In this document: piece by piece, positions 1-9,624 of the stretch | How positions within the stretch are numbered: position 1 is the first letter of the stretch | Layout: each line of letters begins with the position of its first letter | Source of the DNA: Nocardioides sp. BP30 | Lineage (GTDB): Bacteria > Actinomycetota > Actinomycetes > Propionibacteriales > Nocardioidaceae | DNA: 64,000 bases | Direction: 5' to 3' | Assembly: GCF_029873215.1 (NCBI RefSeq) | Contig: NZ_CP123620.1 | Location: 682,001-746,000, forward strand | The notes under the pieces: model-generated | What the model saw: the letters and a program-made list of their open reading frames with translations, nothing else | Told to the model about the DNA's origin: nothing | The model's database searches: none | Position numbers and translations under genes: made by a program

Positions 1-954
1 CTGCGGCTGCCGGGCGTGACCGACGTGCTGGTCAACGGGCCCGACCAGGTCTTCGTGGACCGCGGCGCCGGGCTGGAGCAGGCGGCCGTCTCCTTCCCCG
101 ACGAGGCGGCGGTGCGTCGGCTGGCGCAGCGGCTGGCGGCCACGGCGGGTCGGCGGCTGGATGACGCGGCGCCGTACGCGGACGTCCGGCTCGCCGATGG
201 CACCCGCTTCCACGCCGTCCTCGCACCCCTGGCCCGCCCCGGCACGGCGATCTCGCTGCGGGTGCCGCAGCGGCGTGCGTTCGACTTGGCGGAGCTGGTC
301 GAGCACCGCATGCTCACCGCGGGCGGAGCCGATCTGCTGCGCCGTCTCGTCGCCGCGAGGCGTGCGTTCCTCGTCACGGGCGGGACCGGCAGCGGCAAGA
401 CGACGTTGCTGGCGGCACTGCTCTCCCTCGCCGATCCCGGCGAGCGGCTCGTCATCGTGGAGGACTCCTCCGAGTTGCGGCCCCGGCACCCGCACGTCAT
501 CGGGCTCGAGGGCCGGCCGGCCAACATCGAGGGCGCGGGGCGAGTGGAGGTGAGCGCCTTGGTCCGGCAGGCGTTGCGGATGCGCCCGGACCGGCTCATC
601 GTGGGGGAGGTGCGGGGGGCCGAGGTCGTCGACCTCCTGGCCGCGCTCAACACCGGCCACGAGGGCGGTTGCGGCACCTTGCACGCCAACTCCGCGAGCG
701 ACGTTCCTGCCCGGGTCGAGGCGTTGGCGCTCGCCGCCGGGCTGGGACGAGAGGCGGCGCACAGTCAGCTGGCCTCCGCCTTCGATGTGGTGCTGCACCT
801 GGGTCGGGTCGAGGGCAGGCGGGTGCTGCTGGAGATCGCTGTGCCACGGCGAGAGCCGTCCGGACTCGTCGTGATGGAGCCGGCCATCGGATGGGGGCCG
901 CGCGGCGTGTGCGAAGGACCGGCGGCCGAGGCGCTGAGCGGATTGCTGGCATGA
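1..954 (+). CDS. tadA: Tad/CpaF-family secretion ATPase, 5'-truncated
   Basis: Cytoplasmic hexameric ATPase of the type II/IV secretion superfamily that powers assembly of Tad (type IVc) pili. The reading frame is open from the first base, so the N-terminus lies upstream of the window; 317 residues are visible. Walker [10 protein letters not shown] is encoded at about 379-405, the Walker B region [12 protein letters not shown] at about 607-642, and the His box GCGTLHANS at about 670-696. The stop overlaps the next start (ATGA). In actinobacteria this family (heli_sec_ATPase type) sits beside a DECH helicase, as here. Seen: motifs and overlap; role in pilus assembly is family knowledge. Confidence 0.93.
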   Translation: MRLPGVTDVLVNGPDQVFVDRGAGLEQAAVSFPDEAAVRRLAQRLAATAGRRLDDAAPYADVRLADGTRFHAVLAPLARPGTAISLRVPQRRAFDLAELVEHRMLTAGGADLLRRLVAARRAFLVTGGTGSGKTTLLAALLSLADPGERLVIVEDSSELRPRHPHVIGLEGRPANIEGAGRVEVSALVRQALRMRPDRLIVGEVRGAEVVDLLAALNTGHEGGCGTLHANSASDVPARVEALALAAGLGREAAHSQLASAFDVVLHLGRVEGRRVLLEIAVPRREPSGLVVMEPAIGWGPRGVCEGPAAEALSGLLA

Positions 955-1712
955 GTACGGGGGTGACGGCCGGCCTGGCGGCCGCCGCAGCGGTGATGCT
1001 GCTCCTCGGGGCCCCACCATCGCCCGAGCGCAGCACGCGAGCGCACCGGCGCTGGTGGTGGGCGGCGGCGATCCTGCTGCCGTTCACCGTCCCGGCCCGA
1101 TGGTGGCCGTTGGCCGGCATCGCGGCGGGGGTGGCGCTGGGGGCCTGGCTCCTGTGGCGCGCCCGAGCTCGGCGATCGACGGCCGCTACCGTCGCCGGGC
1201 GCGTCGTGGAGACCTGCGAGCAGCTGGCGGCTGAGTTGGCCTCGGGCCAGCCGTCGGGCGGTGCGCTGGATCGGTGCGCGAGCGCGTGGCCGCCGCTCGG
1301 CCCGGTCGCCGAGGCGTTCCGGATGGGGGCGGACGTCCCGGCGGCGTGGCGGCAGGTGGCGGCCGAGCTGCCGGGCGGCGGCGACCTGCGGATCGTGGCC
1401 GCAGCCTGGGCCGTCTCCCACCGCACCGGCCAGGGCCTGGCGGAGGCGGTGGACCGGGTGGCGAGGGACCTGCGCGCCGCGGCGGTCACCCGGCAGGTGG
1501 TGGTGGGCGAGCTCGCCTCGGCGCGCGCCACCGCCCGGCTGGTCGCGCTGCTTCCGGTCGCGGCGTTGTTGATGGGCGCCGGCGTCGGTGGACGACCCTG
1601 GGTGTTCCTGCTCGGCACACCACTCGGGCTGGCCTCGTTGACGCTGGGTCTGCTGTTCGGCTGGGCGGGGTTGGCCTGGATCGAGCGGATCGCGGCGGGG
1701 GTCGAGTCGTGA
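951..1712 (+). CDS. TadB-like pilus assembly membrane protein (T2SS-F domain)
   Basis: Inner-membrane platform protein of the Tad pilus, 253 aa, predicted to anchor the ATPase and pilin polymerisation. ATG at 951 overlaps the ATPase stop by 4 nt. It starts with a hydrophobic helix (about residues 4-20), then a second one, a central soluble stretch resembling a T2SS-F/GspF domain (about 80-190, rich in Ala, Leu and Arg), and two C-terminal hydrophobic segments from about residue 200. Actinobacterial TadB proteins are short and poorly conserved, so assignment rests on hydropathy plus position between TadA and TadC. Confidence 0.8.
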   Translation: MSTGVTAGLAAAAAVMLLLGAPPSPERSTRAHRRWWWAAAILLPFTVPARWWPLAGIAAGVALGAWLLWRARARRSTAATVAGRVVETCEQLAAELASGQPSGGALDRCASAWPPLGPVAEAFRMGADVPAAWRQVAAELPGGGDLRIVAAAWAVSHRTGQGLAEAVDRVARDLRAAAVTRQVVVGELASARATARLVALLPVAALLMGAGVGGRPWVFLLGTPLGLASLTLGLLFGWAGLAWIERIAAGVES

Positions 1713-2449
1713 ACCCCAGCACGTGGTGGCAGCTGTGGGGCGCGGCGGGATGTGCGGCACTCGCCGCCGCGCTGGCCCAGCGACCGCCCCGTCGGCTCCG
1801 GTCCGACCGATGGATACCGGAGGTCCGCGAGTCAGGGCCGGACGTCGACTGGAACCACCGGTGGCGATGGCTGCTCGCCGCCTCGGCCGGTGTGGGCGCC
1901 TGGGCGTTCCTGGGCGGTCCGCTCGGACTCGTGGCCGTGCCGGTGGCGGCCACCCTGACCTGGACGACCGCCGGTCGGGCCGAGCCGGCCGCCACCAGAC
2001 GTGCGCGGGAGCGGAGCGTTCGCGAGCTGCCTCACGTCGTCCGGCTGCTGGGCCTGGCGCTCGACGCCGGCGCCCCTCCCGCCCAGGCCCTGGAGATCGT
2101 CGCCGACGCGCTGCCCGGACCGGCGAGCGACCGGCTCCGGCCGGTCGCCGTGCGGTTGCGACTCGGTGCCGATCCGGCCGCCGGCTGGGCGGCTCTCGGC
2201 CAGGACGCCGCTCTCGCTCCGCTGGGCCGCACCCTGGGTCGAGCTCAGGAGGGCGGACTGTCGGTCGCGGAAGCGGTGGCGAGGTTGGCCGACGACCTCG
2301 CCCGGCAGGCGCACGCCACGGCGGAGCGGCGGGCCCGCGCCGTCGGCGTGCGGGCGGCCGCGCCGCTGGGTCTGTGCCTGCTTCCCGCGTTCCTGCTGAT
2401 CGGGATCGTGCCGCTCGTCGGTGGGCTGCTCACGTCCTTGTCGTGGTGA
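1709..2449 (+). CDS. TadC-like pilus assembly membrane protein (T2SS-F domain)
   Basis: Second platform protein of the Tad pilus, 246 aa, starting at GTG 1709 that overlaps the preceding stop (GTGA). Hydrophobic segments are near residues 5-20 and 50-85; the middle contains a GspF-like run ([19 protein letters not shown], about residues 106-124), and the C-terminus has a long hydrophobic helix ending [11 protein letters not shown]. The three overlapping genes form one translationally coupled unit, with pilin-like genes placed at 9418-10369 after an intervening carbohydrate locus. Confidence 0.82.
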   Translation: MNPSTWWQLWGAAGCAALAAALAQRPPRRLRSDRWIPEVRESGPDVDWNHRWRWLLAASAGVGAWAFLGGPLGLVAVPVAATLTWTTAGRAEPAATRRARERSVRELPHVVRLLGLALDAGAPPAQALEIVADALPGPASDRLRPVAVRLRLGADPAAGWAALGQDAALAPLGRTLGRAQEGGLSVAEAVARLADDLARQAHATAERRARAVGVRAAAPLGLCLLPAFLLIGIVPLVGGLLTSLSW

Positions 2450-2464
2450 GCACACGGGAGGTGA

Positions 2465-2493
2465 TTGACGTCACAGGCCGTGACCGGTTCACT
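2465..2493 (+). promoter_or_regulatory. Candidate promoter of the ROK gene
   Basis: TTGACG (2465-2470), a 17-nt spacer and TTCACT (2488-2493) lie 36 nt before the ATG at 2529. The -35 matches the sigma-70 type consensus well; the -10 is weaker. A TGACGTCA palindrome overlaps the -35. Inference from sequence only. Confidence 0.35.
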
Positions 2494-2528
2494 GTGGCCT
2501 CCACCCTCGTGAGGAGCCGTCCGCCTGC

Positions 2529-3623
2529 ATGTCCATTCCGCAACCGCCGACGCGGCTCACCCTGCTGGAGTCGGTACGCCGTGGACTGGCCTCGACCCGG
2601 GGCGACCTCGGCCAGGTCACAGGCCTCTCGCGCAGCGTCGTCGCCCAGGTCGTCTCCGAGCTGGTCGCCGAGGGCCTGCTGATCGAGCGCCGCGTTGCGG
2701 GGCCGGTACGGCGCGGGCGACCGACGTCGCGGGTCCAGCTCGCGCCGCAGCAGGGCCTCGCCGCGGGCATCGACGTCAGCCACCGGCACATCGCGGTGAT
2801 CCTCAGCGAGCTGGACGGCCGCGCGATCCACGAACAGGAGATCGTCTTCGACGTCGATGCCGATGCGGCCGCCACGTTCCGGGCGGCCCGCCGGCTTCTG
2901 GACGCCGCGATCGCTCGCGTGGGCGTCCGCGGCCGGCGCCTGGTCGCCGTGGGCGTCTCGCTGCCCTTCCCCGTCGTCGGGGTCGAGCGCGTCGTCGCGC
3001 CCGTCGGTCACGTGCCCGGCTGGGCCGGTGCCCGTCCGCACGAACTGCTCCGGCTCGAGCCCGGGACGCTGCTGATCGTCGACAACGATGCCGATGCCGG
3101 CGCCTGGGGTGAGCTGATGCACGACGACGACGCGCGCTCGCTGCTGTTCGTCAAGGTCGGCGAAGGGCTCGGCTCCGCTCTCGCCGTGGGCGGCCAGGTC
3201 TTCGGCGGCGCCCACCACATGGCCGGGGAGATCGGTCACGTGCTCGTGCCCGGGTCCCGCCTGCCCTGCCGCTGCGGCGGTGCGGGCTGCCTCGACGCCG
3301 TGGTCACCCGGGCGGTCGAGCCGGACGCCTCGGCGTCGGAGATCGAGGCGGCCGGCACCGCGCTCGGTGGGGTGCTCGCGCAGCTCGCGAGCTTCGTCGA
3401 CCCGGACGTGGTCGTCGTCGGCGGCACCGTCGGAAGCGACCCCGGTCCCTTCGCCGAGTGGATCGCCACCGGCTACAACGCGCTCGCCTCCCGGATCCAC
3501 CACGCGCCGCTGCGCGCTGCCGTCCTCGGTCGCCGGTCGGAGCTGCGAGGCGCCCTTGACCGGGCGCTCGGTCAGGCGTGGCATGCCCTGGCCACCCCGT
3601 CGCCGTACGTGCTGGCGCGCTGA
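2529..3623 (+). CDS. ROK-family transcriptional regulator / sugar kinase-like protein
   Basis: 364-aa ROK protein. Residues about 8-60 form a winged helix (LTLLESVRRG ... LSRSVVAQVVSELVAEGLL), followed by a ROK ASKHA fold. The zinc-binding ROK signature CRCGGAGCLDA is present near residues 248-258, and a GEIGHVLVPG segment near 235-244 matches the ROK substrate loop. Such proteins sense sugars or phosphorylated sugars and control carbohydrate genes. The next gene is a large secreted GH3 glycosidase in the same orientation, so local control of it is likely but unproven. Start chosen at ATG 2529, the first Met before the helix-turn-helix. Confidence 0.88.
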   Translation: MSIPQPPTRLTLLESVRRGLASTRGDLGQVTGLSRSVVAQVVSELVAEGLLIERRVAGPVRRGRPTSRVQLAPQQGLAAGIDVSHRHIAVILSELDGRAIHEQEIVFDVDADAAATFRAARRLLDAAIARVGVRGRRLVAVGVSLPFPVVGVERVVAPVGHVPGWAGARPHELLRLEPGTLLIVDNDADAGAWGELMHDDDARSLLFVKVGEGLGSALAVGGQVFGGAHHMAGEIGHVLVPGSRLPCRCGGAGCLDAVVTRAVEPDASASEIEAAGTALGGVLAQLASFVDPDVVVVGGTVGSDPGPFAEWIATGYNALASRIHHAPLRAAVLGRRSELRGALDRALGQAWHALATPSPYVLAR

Positions 3624-3643
3624 GACGACCACCGCCGCGACTC

Positions 3644-3660
3644 TGTCCTGGCGCCGGACA
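3644..3660. promoter_or_regulatory. Candidate operator, inverted repeat TGTCC-N7-GGACA
   Basis: Five-base arms TGTCC and GGACA around a 7-nt GC-rich core, in the 117-bp gap between the ROK regulator and the GH3 gene and 81 nt before the GTG at 3741. Size and position fit an operator for the adjacent ROK protein; no experimental basis. Confidence 0.3.
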
Positions 3661-3740
3661 AATACCTGGTGTCGACTGCGCCGGAGCATGCCTGCCGTTC
3701 GGCCGGCGTGCGCCCACAGCGGTTGACGAAGGAGACACAC

Positions 3741-6700
3741 GTGCGATCTGTGACGCACAGGACGCGAGCGCACGCGACGCGCTGGCGCCGGGGGGTGACC
3801 GCCCTGGTGGCGAGTGCCACCCTGGCGGTCAGCGGAGTCGTGGCGACGCTGCCGTCCGCCTCGGCCGATACTCCGGCCCCCGACCTCGCGAGGTTCGGCA
3901 CCATCTCGGCCGACAAGGTCCAGAACGACCCCGGCACCACCAATGGCGGCTACTTCCCCGCGTCGAACATGATCGACGGCGACAGCACCACCCGGTGGGC
4001 CAGCGGCAACGGTACGGACAGCGTGAGCTCGCCGTGGACCGCCGCCATCACCGAGGACCTCGGGGCGCCCGCCACGATCACCGGCACCACGATCGCGTGG
4101 GAGGCGGCCTACGCCTCGGGCTATCACATCGAGGTGGCCACGGCGGCCCCCGACGACCCGGCGAGCTGGACCACGGTCTACACCACCACGACCGGCACCG
4201 GCGGGAACAACGACCAGGCGAGCTTCGCCCCGGTCGAGGCCCGCTACGTGCGACTCGACCTCGACGCCAGGGCATCGGTCGGCGGCCACTACTACGGCTA
4301 CTCCATCTACACGTTCTCGGTCTGGGGCAGCTTCGACACCCCGCAGGTCGAGTTCGGCTCGCTGTCCAACACCACCGCGGCCGGCTCCGCGGCGACCGTG
4401 CCGCTGGTGCTCTCGGCGCCGCTGGACCACGACGCCACCGTGCACGTGACCTCGACCGACGGTACGGCGACGGCCGGGGTGGACTACACCGCTGTGGACG
4501 AGGACGTCACCATCCCGACCGGCGCGACGTCGGTCCAGGTGACCGTCCCGACCACGGCCGAAGGTCCGCTCGCGCCCACCCGCACCCTCCAGCTCGCCCT
4601 CTCGGCACCGTCCACCGGCCTCGCGGTGGCGCCCGCGCTGTCGAGCGCGACCGTGAGCATCACGCCGAGCGGCACGCTAGCCAACACCGGCCAGACCAAG
4701 GTGCTCGACGACTTCGAGAGCGGCGTGCCCTCGACGTACGCGGTGTGGGCCAACGGCTCGGCGAACAACCCGGTGCTGTCCGCCCAGGCGGCGAGCGTCC
4801 CCGGCGACGCAGCCGACAACCACGCCCTGGTCGCCACGGTCGCCAAGACCAGCAGCTACTTCGGCTTCACCTACGAGCCGAAGAACGCCGACGGCACCAA
4901 CATCTTGATGGACTGGTCGGCCTACGACGGCTTCAGCTTCTGGTTCCTCGGCAAGAACACGGGCAAGACCTTCAGCTTCGAGCTGCACAACCGCAACGCC
5001 AGCAACGCCGAGCAGGGGTTCACCTCCAATGTCGTGGACAACGTCGCCGGCTGGCGCAAGATCACGGTGCTGTTCAAGGACCTCAAGGCCAAGAGCGGCA
5101 ACACCCTGACCCGGTTCAACCCGTCCATCTCGACCGGCTTCGCCGTCACCCTGACGAACTTCGCGGCGACCGGGGACTACAGCTTCGACGACTTCACCCT
5201 CTACTCGCGCGGGGTGCTGCTCGACGACTTCGAGCCGCCGTTCACCCCGGGCGACGCCCAGGCCCAGAGCGGCTGGTTCAGTACCGATGACGGCATCAGT
5301 GTCGGTGTGGGGGCGCAGGACCGCGGTCAGGTCAGCGACAACCACGTCCTCACAGGGACCTACCAGCGCGCCGCGGACGCCACCGGCGGCCTGAACGACA
5401 ACCTCGCCTATTCGCAGGATTGGAGCAGCTTCCGCGGCATCCAGTTCTGGTGGTACGCCTCGCAGTCCACCGAGCCGGCCACCGCCGAGACCGGTGCGGT
5501 CATCCCGGTCGAGATCAAGGACGGCGGCCCCGACGCCGCGCACGCCGAGGTCTGGACCGCCACCTTCCGCGACAACTGGAGCAACGGCAGCCGCTGGAAG
5601 CTCGTCCAGCTGCCGTTCTCGGCATTCACCCTCGCCGACGACAGCCTCCAGCACGGCAGCGACACGACCCGAGACGGGGTGCTGAACCTGACCTCGACGT
5701 GGGGCCTCTCGGTGGACCTGCCGACCGGCACCGCCGCCACGCCGTACTCGATCGACGACGTCGGCCTCTACGGCACCCCTCAGCAGTTCACCGACATCAG
5801 CGTCAGCGTCCCGGACGTGACCCTGGTCAACGCCGGTGACACCGCCCACGTGGCGCTGACGCTCACCACCGCCTCCGGCAAGGCCACCACGGCCGCGACC
5901 GCAGTCAAGTGCGCGACCGGTACGACGGCGGCCGTCAACGGAACGGACTACACCAGCGTCAACACCACCGTGACGTTCCCGGCCGGCACCGCCTCGGGTA
6001 CGACGATGACGTGCGACGTCCCGACCCTGGCCGGGGCGGCGCAGGCCGAGGCCCTGCAGATCCCGCTGACCATCACCAACGCCGCGATCACGCTCCCGCT
6101 GACCGCTCCGCTCGTGGTGATCAACGCGCACGGCTTCCCCTACCTGGACAGCTCGCTGCCCGTGGCGACGCGGGTGCAGGACCTGTTGGGCCGGATGAGC
6201 CTGGCGGACAAGGTCGGTCAGATGACCCAGGCCGAGCGCGGCTCGATGACCAACCCGCGCCAGATCAGCCAGCTCGGACTGGGCTCGCTGCTCTCCGGTG
6301 GCGGCTCGCTGCCGTCGAGCAACACGCCGGACGGCTGGGCCAGCATGATCGACGGGTTCCAGCGCGAGGCGTTGGCCGCGCCGCTGCAGATCCCGCTGGT
6401 GTACGGCGCCGACGCGGTGCACGGCCACTCCAACGTCAAGGACGCGACGATCTACCCGCACAACATCGGCCTGGGCGCCACCCGCGACCCGGCGCTGGTG
6501 CAGCAGATCGGCGAGGAGACCGCCTCGGAGACCCGCACCACGGGTGTCACCTGGGCGTTCGCGCCGTGCCTGTGCGTCAGCCGCGACGAGCGCTGGGGCC
6601 GCACCTACGAGTCCTACGGCGAGGACCCGGCGCTGGTCTCCTCCTTCGCCGGCGACGTCGTCAAGGGCCTCCAGGGCTCGGACGCCACCGACAAGTCGGC

Positions 6701-9203
6701 CCCCGACGAGGTGCTGGCCAGCGCGAAGCACTGGGCGGGCGACGGCGGCACGTCGTACGACGCCTCCAAGGCCGGCACGGGTGCCTACCCGATCGACCAG
6801 GGCATCACGAACGTGACCTCGCAGCAGCAGTTCGAGTCGCTGTTCGCCACGCCGTACGTGCCGGCGATCAATGCGGGGATCGGCACGATCATGCCGTCGT
6901 ACTCCTCGCTGTCGATCAACGGCTCCACGCCGATCAAGATGACCGCCAACAAGTCCCTCGACACCGACCTGCTCAAGCAGAAGATGGGCTTCAGCGGCTT
7001 CCTCATCTCCGACTGGCAGGCGATCGGGCAACTGCCCGACGCCACCTACGCCGACAAGGCCGTCACGGCCGTCAACGCGGGCTTGGACATGGCGATGGAG
7101 CCGACGAACTACGCCAGCTTCATCAGCGCGATCACGGACGGGGTGACCAGCGGCAAGATCGCCCAGACCCGGATCGACGACGCGGTCTCGCGCATCCTGA
7201 CCCAGAAGTTCGAGCTCGGTCTGTTCGAGAAGCCGTTCACGAACACCAGTCAGCGCGACCAGTTCGGTGGCGCAGCCCACCGGGCGACGGCTGCGCAGGC
7301 GGCCGCCGAGTCGCAGGTGCTGTTGAAGAACACTCACGACGCGCTGCCGCTGGCCAAGACCGGCAAGCTCTACGTCGCCGGCTCGAACGCCGACGACCTG
7401 GGCAACCAGATGGGCGGCTGGACGCTGTCGTGGCAGGGCGGCTCGGGCAAGGGCATGACCGCCGGCACCACGATCCTGGACGGGATCAAGGCGGATGCGC
7501 CCCATCTCGACGTCACCTACTCCAAGACCGCCACGGCGGCGACCAGCGGGTACGACGAGGGTCTGGTCGTGGTCGGTGAGACGCCGTACGCCGAGGGTCA
7601 GGGCGACGTGGGCAACAACGGCCACACGCTCAACCTCTCCGCTGCCGACACCCAGGCGATCAACACCGTCTGTGGGGCGATGAAGTGCGTCGTGCTCGTG
7701 GTCTCGGGTCGTCCGCAGCTCATCAGCTCGGTGGTGCCGAACGCGGACGCGGTCGTGGCCGGGTTCCTGCCCGGCTCCGAGGGTGAGGGCGTGGCCTCGG
7801 TCCTGCTCGGCGACGAGCCCTTCACCGGGCGGCTCTCGCTGAGCTGGCCGGCGAGCATGAACCAGATCCCGGTCAACGTCGGGGACGCGAACTACGACCC
7901 CGAGTTCCCCTACGGATGGGGCCTGCGCACCGACACGGCCCGGCAGCGGCTGACCGCCCTGGTGGGCGGTCTCGACGGCTCGGCCAGGACGGCGGTGCAG
8001 GCGCTGCTGGACGCCGACGTGTGGGGCGCTGACGGCTCGCTGGCCGACCACGAGGTCGGGCTGCGGCTGGTAGCGAACGCCGCCCAGGCGCTCAGCCAGG
8101 TCGACCAGTCGGTGGTCGACGCCGTCTCGGTGGAGACCGCGCAGCAACACCCGCTCGACCCGGTGCGGTTGCAGCAGTCCGACACCGTCGTCTCGCTGGC
8201 CCGCGACCTCGCCCAGAGCGCGATCGTGGCCCAGGGGGCCGACCCGGCGGCGGCCGACGTCTCCGCCACGGCGAACGCCGAGCACGACCTCGAGTCGGGT
8301 GACGCCTACGACGCGGTCAAGCTGCTCGCGTCCGTCGCGGGGGTCGACGTCACCACCACCGAGGCCCCGGCACCGACCAACACGACGCTGCCCTCCATCG
8401 CGGGCACCGCCCAGGTCGGCCAGACGCTGACCGCGAACCCGGGTGCGTGGTCGGTCCAGGGCGTCACGCCGTCCTACCAGTGGAAGGCCGACGGGTCGAG
8501 CATCGAGGGTGCGACCGGTGCGACGTACGTGCCGACCGCCGACGTCCTCGGCAAGGCGATCACCGTCACGGTGACGGTCAGCAAGGCCGGGTACGCCGAC
8601 AGCGACCCCGCCACCTCGCTGGCCACCCTGCCGGTGGTCGCCGCGGCGACGCCGGCGCTGACCAGCACGGCTGCCCCGCGCATCGGGGGCACACCGCAGG
8701 TGGGCGTCGCGCTGCGTGCGACGCCGGGCTCGTGGAACGCGGCCGGCGTCACGCTCAGCTACCAGTGGCTGGCGTCCGGGCGACCGATCGTCGGAGCCAC
8801 GCGAGCGACGTACACCCCGACGGTGGGCGATGTGGGCGAGCGGCTCTCGGTGACGGTCACCGCGCACAAGGCCGGGTACGCCGACGGCCGGGCGACCAGC
8901 GCTCCGAGCGCGCCGGTGGCACCCGGCGTGATCGGGCTGGTGCACGCACCCTCGATCAAGGGCAAGGCGAAGGTCGGCAAGCGGCTGACCGCCAAGCCCG
9001 GGTCGTGGTCGGTGTCCGGCGTGACCGTGCACTACCAGTGGTACGCCTCGGGCAGGCGGATCGCGGGCGCCACCGGATCGAAGCTGACCCTGCACAACGC
9101 CCAGGCGGGCAAGCGGATCACCGTCAAGGTCACGGTCTCGCGCTCCGGCTATGCGTCGGCGTCGGCGAGCTCGCGGCCGACCGGGAAGGTCAAGCGCTCC
9201 TGA
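3741..9203 (+). CDS. Secreted multi-domain glycoside hydrolase family 3 (beta-glucosidase type)
   Basis: About 1820 aa, exported. Start GTG 3741 follows GGAGACACAC; an upstream in-frame ATG at 3669 lacks a ribosome site and would bury the signal. Signal peptide residues 1-42 (cleavage after SASA). In order: discoidin/F5-8C-like domain (47-200), Calx-beta-like (202-310), two CIA30/CBM11-like beta-sandwiches each opening with LDDFE (320-487, 492-680), second Calx-beta-like region (684-795), GH3 barrel (796-1160) with RWGRTYESYGEDP, SAKHW and predicted nucleophile Asp1091 in FLISDWQ, GH3 C-domain (about 1190-1395), an alpha-helical linker (1397-1537) and three Ig-like repeats of about 90 aa (1550-1820) each with YQW. 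Likely hydrolyses beta-glucan or beta-glucoside outside the cell; exact substrate not readable. Ordinary GH3 enzymes are 700-900 aa. Confidence 0.93.
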   Translation: MRSVTHRTRAHATRWRRGVTALVASATLAVSGVVATLPSASADTPAPDLARFGTISADKVQNDPGTTNGGYFPASNMIDGDSTTRWASGNGTDSVSSPWTAAITEDLGAPATITGTTIAWEAAYASGYHIEVATAAPDDPASWTTVYTTTTGTGGNNDQASFAPVEARYVRLDLDARASVGGHYYGYSIYTFSVWGSFDTPQVEFGSLSNTTAAGSAATVPLVLSAPLDHDATVHVTSTDGTATAGVDYTAVDEDVTIPTGATSVQVTVPTTAEGPLAPTRTLQLALSAPSTGLAVAPALSSATVSITPSGTLANTGQTKVLDDFESGVPSTYAVWANGSANNPVLSAQAASVPGDAADNHALVATVAKTSSYFGFTYEPKNADGTNILMDWSAYDGFSFWFLGKNTGKTFSFELHNRNASNAEQGFTSNVVDNVAGWRKITVLFKDLKAKSGNTLTRFNPSISTGFAVTLTNFAATGDYSFDDFTLYSRGVLLDDFEPPFTPGDAQAQSGWFSTDDGISVGVGAQDRGQVSDNHVLTGTYQRAADATGGLNDNLAYSQDWSSFRGIQFWWYASQSTEPATAETGAVIPVEIKDGGPDAAHAEVWTATFRDNWSNGSRWKLVQLPFSAFTLADDSLQHGSDTTRDGVLNLTSTWGLSVDLPTGTAATPYSIDDVGLYGTPQQFTDISVSVPDVTLVNAGDTAHVALTLTTASGKATTAATAVKCATGTTAAVNGTDYTSVNTTVTFPAGTASGTTMTCDVPTLAGAAQAEALQIPLTITNAAITLPLTAPLVVINAHGFPYLDSSLPVATRVQDLLGRMSLADKVGQMTQAERGSMTNPRQISQLGLGSLLSGGGSLPSSNTPDGWASMIDGFQREALAAPLQIPLVYGADAVHGHSNVKDATIYPHNIGLGATRDPALVQQIGEETASETRTTGVTWAFAPCLCVSRDERWGRTYESYGEDPALVSSFAGDVVKGLQGSDATDKSAPDEVLASAKHWAGDGGTSYDASKAGTGAYPIDQGITNVTSQQQFESLFATPYVPAINAGIGTIMPSYSSLSINGSTPIKMTANKSLDTDLLKQKMGFSGFLISDWQAIGQLPDATYADKAVTAVNAGLDMAMEPTNYASFISAITDGVTSGKIAQTRIDDAVSRILTQKFELGLFEKPFTNTSQRDQFGGAAHRATAAQAAAESQVLLKNTHDALPLAKTGKLYVAGSNADDLGNQMGGWTLSWQGGSGKGMTAGTTILDGIKADAPHLDVTYSKTATAATSGYDEGLVVVGETPYAEGQGDVGNNGHTLNLSAADTQAINTVCGAMKCVVLVVSGRPQLISSVVPNADAVVAGFLPGSEGEGVASVLLGDEPFTGRLSLSWPASMNQIPVNVGDANYDPEFPYGWGLRTDTARQRLTALVGGLDGSARTAVQALLDADVWGADGSLADHEVGLRLVANAAQALSQVDQSVVDAVSVETAQQHPLDPVRLQQSDTVVSLARDLAQSAIVAQGADPAAADVSATANAEHDLESGDAYDAVKLLASVAGVDVTTTEAPAPTNTTLPSIAGTAQVGQTLTANPGAWSVQGVTPSYQWKADGSSIEGATGATYVPTADVLGKAITVTVTVSKAGYADSDPATSLATLPVVAAATPALTSTAAPRIGGTPQVGVALRATPGSWNAAGVTLSYQWLASGRPIVGATRATYTPTVGDVGERLSVTVTAHKAGYADGRATSAPSAPVAPGVIGLVHAPSIKGKAKVGKRLTAKPGSWSVSGVTVHYQWYASGRRIAGATGSKLTLHNAQAGKRITVKVTVSRSGYASASASSRPTGKVKRS
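8390..9200 (+). repeat. Three tandem coding repeats (Ig-like domains) of about 275 bp
   Basis: C-terminal end of the GH3 gene encodes three homologous units starting near 8390, 8670 and 8943. Each carries a (K)VG(Q/V/K) turn, a PG(A/S)W motif, SYQW or HYQW, an ATG/ATR-Y/L motif and a final KAGYAD or RSGYAS. They look like cell-surface or polysaccharide-binding modules duplicated inside the gene. Confidence 0.85.
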
Positions 9204-9227
9204 CGCCTGACCTGTCGCTCCGCTGAA

Positions 9228-9264
9228 CGGTGGCCGCCCCGGACCTGGTCCGGGGCGGCCACCG
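9228..9264 (+). terminator. Strong hairpin terminator after GH3 gene
   Basis: A perfect 16-bp stem (9228-9243 with 9249-9264) closes a 5-nt loop CCTGG, 25 nt after the GH3 stop. No U-tract follows, which is common for actinobacterial hairpin terminators. Confidence 0.8.
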
Positions 9265-9293
9265 CTGTCTCAGGGGGCGCTCGCGCGCCGATC

Positions 9294-9330
9294 CCGTCCA
9301 CAGGAGTCGTCGCGAACAACGCTGTCCACA
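9294..9330 (+). promoter_or_regulatory. Two DnaA-box-like sites upstream of the pilin-like gene
   Basis: CCGTCCACA (9294-9302) and CTGTCCACA (9322-9330) resemble the actinobacterial DnaA box TTGTCCACA (7/9 and 8/9 matches) in direct orientation, 28 bp apart, about 90-120 nt before the DUF4244 start. Whether DnaA binds is unknown. Confidence 0.3.
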
Positions 9331-9417
9331 GCCCGTGACGGAGTGGTCGCGACGGCCTCGCGACTCATCGAGCCTGGAGACCACACGCCGCGTCGCGGCC
9401 CGATCCAGGAGGACGAG

Positions 9418-9624
9418 ATGACCCACCCTCAGGCCCCGGCGCCGGCGGGCCGCACCGCCGGCGGCCCTGCATGCGATCGAGGGATCACCACCGCCGAGTA
9501 CGCCGTCGGCACCGCTGCCGGCGCCGGTCTGGCCGGTCTGCTCTACAAGCTGCTCACCGGCGGCCTCGGCGACGAGCTCCTGCACAGGCTCTTCGACCAC
9601 GTGATGTCCCTGCTGGGGATCTGA
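9418..9624 (+). CDS. DUF4244 family small pilin-like protein
   Basis: 68 aa, ATG preceded by CCAGGAGGACGAG. After a 22-residue hydrophilic leader comes GITTAEYAVGTAAGAGLAGL, a Flp-pilin-like pattern: Gly cleavage site, Glu at +5 region and a long hydrophobic helix. DUF4244 is found beside Tad genes in actinobacteria and is the probable pilin subunit, processed by a prepilin peptidase not seen here. Its stop overlaps the next start by one base. Function as pilin is inferred from this pattern and neighbourhood. Confidence 0.85.
   Translation: MTHPQAPAPAGRTAGGPACDRGITTAEYAVGTAAGAGLAGLLYKLLTGGLGDELLHRLFDHVMSLLGI

Noticed and set aside
2430..4445. 671-aa open frame on the minus strand across the ROK gene and GH3 start
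   Set aside because: Antisense shadow typical of 70% G+C DNA; low-complexity Arg/Gly/His composition and no domain, while the plus strand encodes clear families.
4677..9095. 1472-aa open frame antisense to GH3
   Set aside because: Shadow of the GH3 frame, Val/Gly/Arg/His-rich, no ribosome site or domain.
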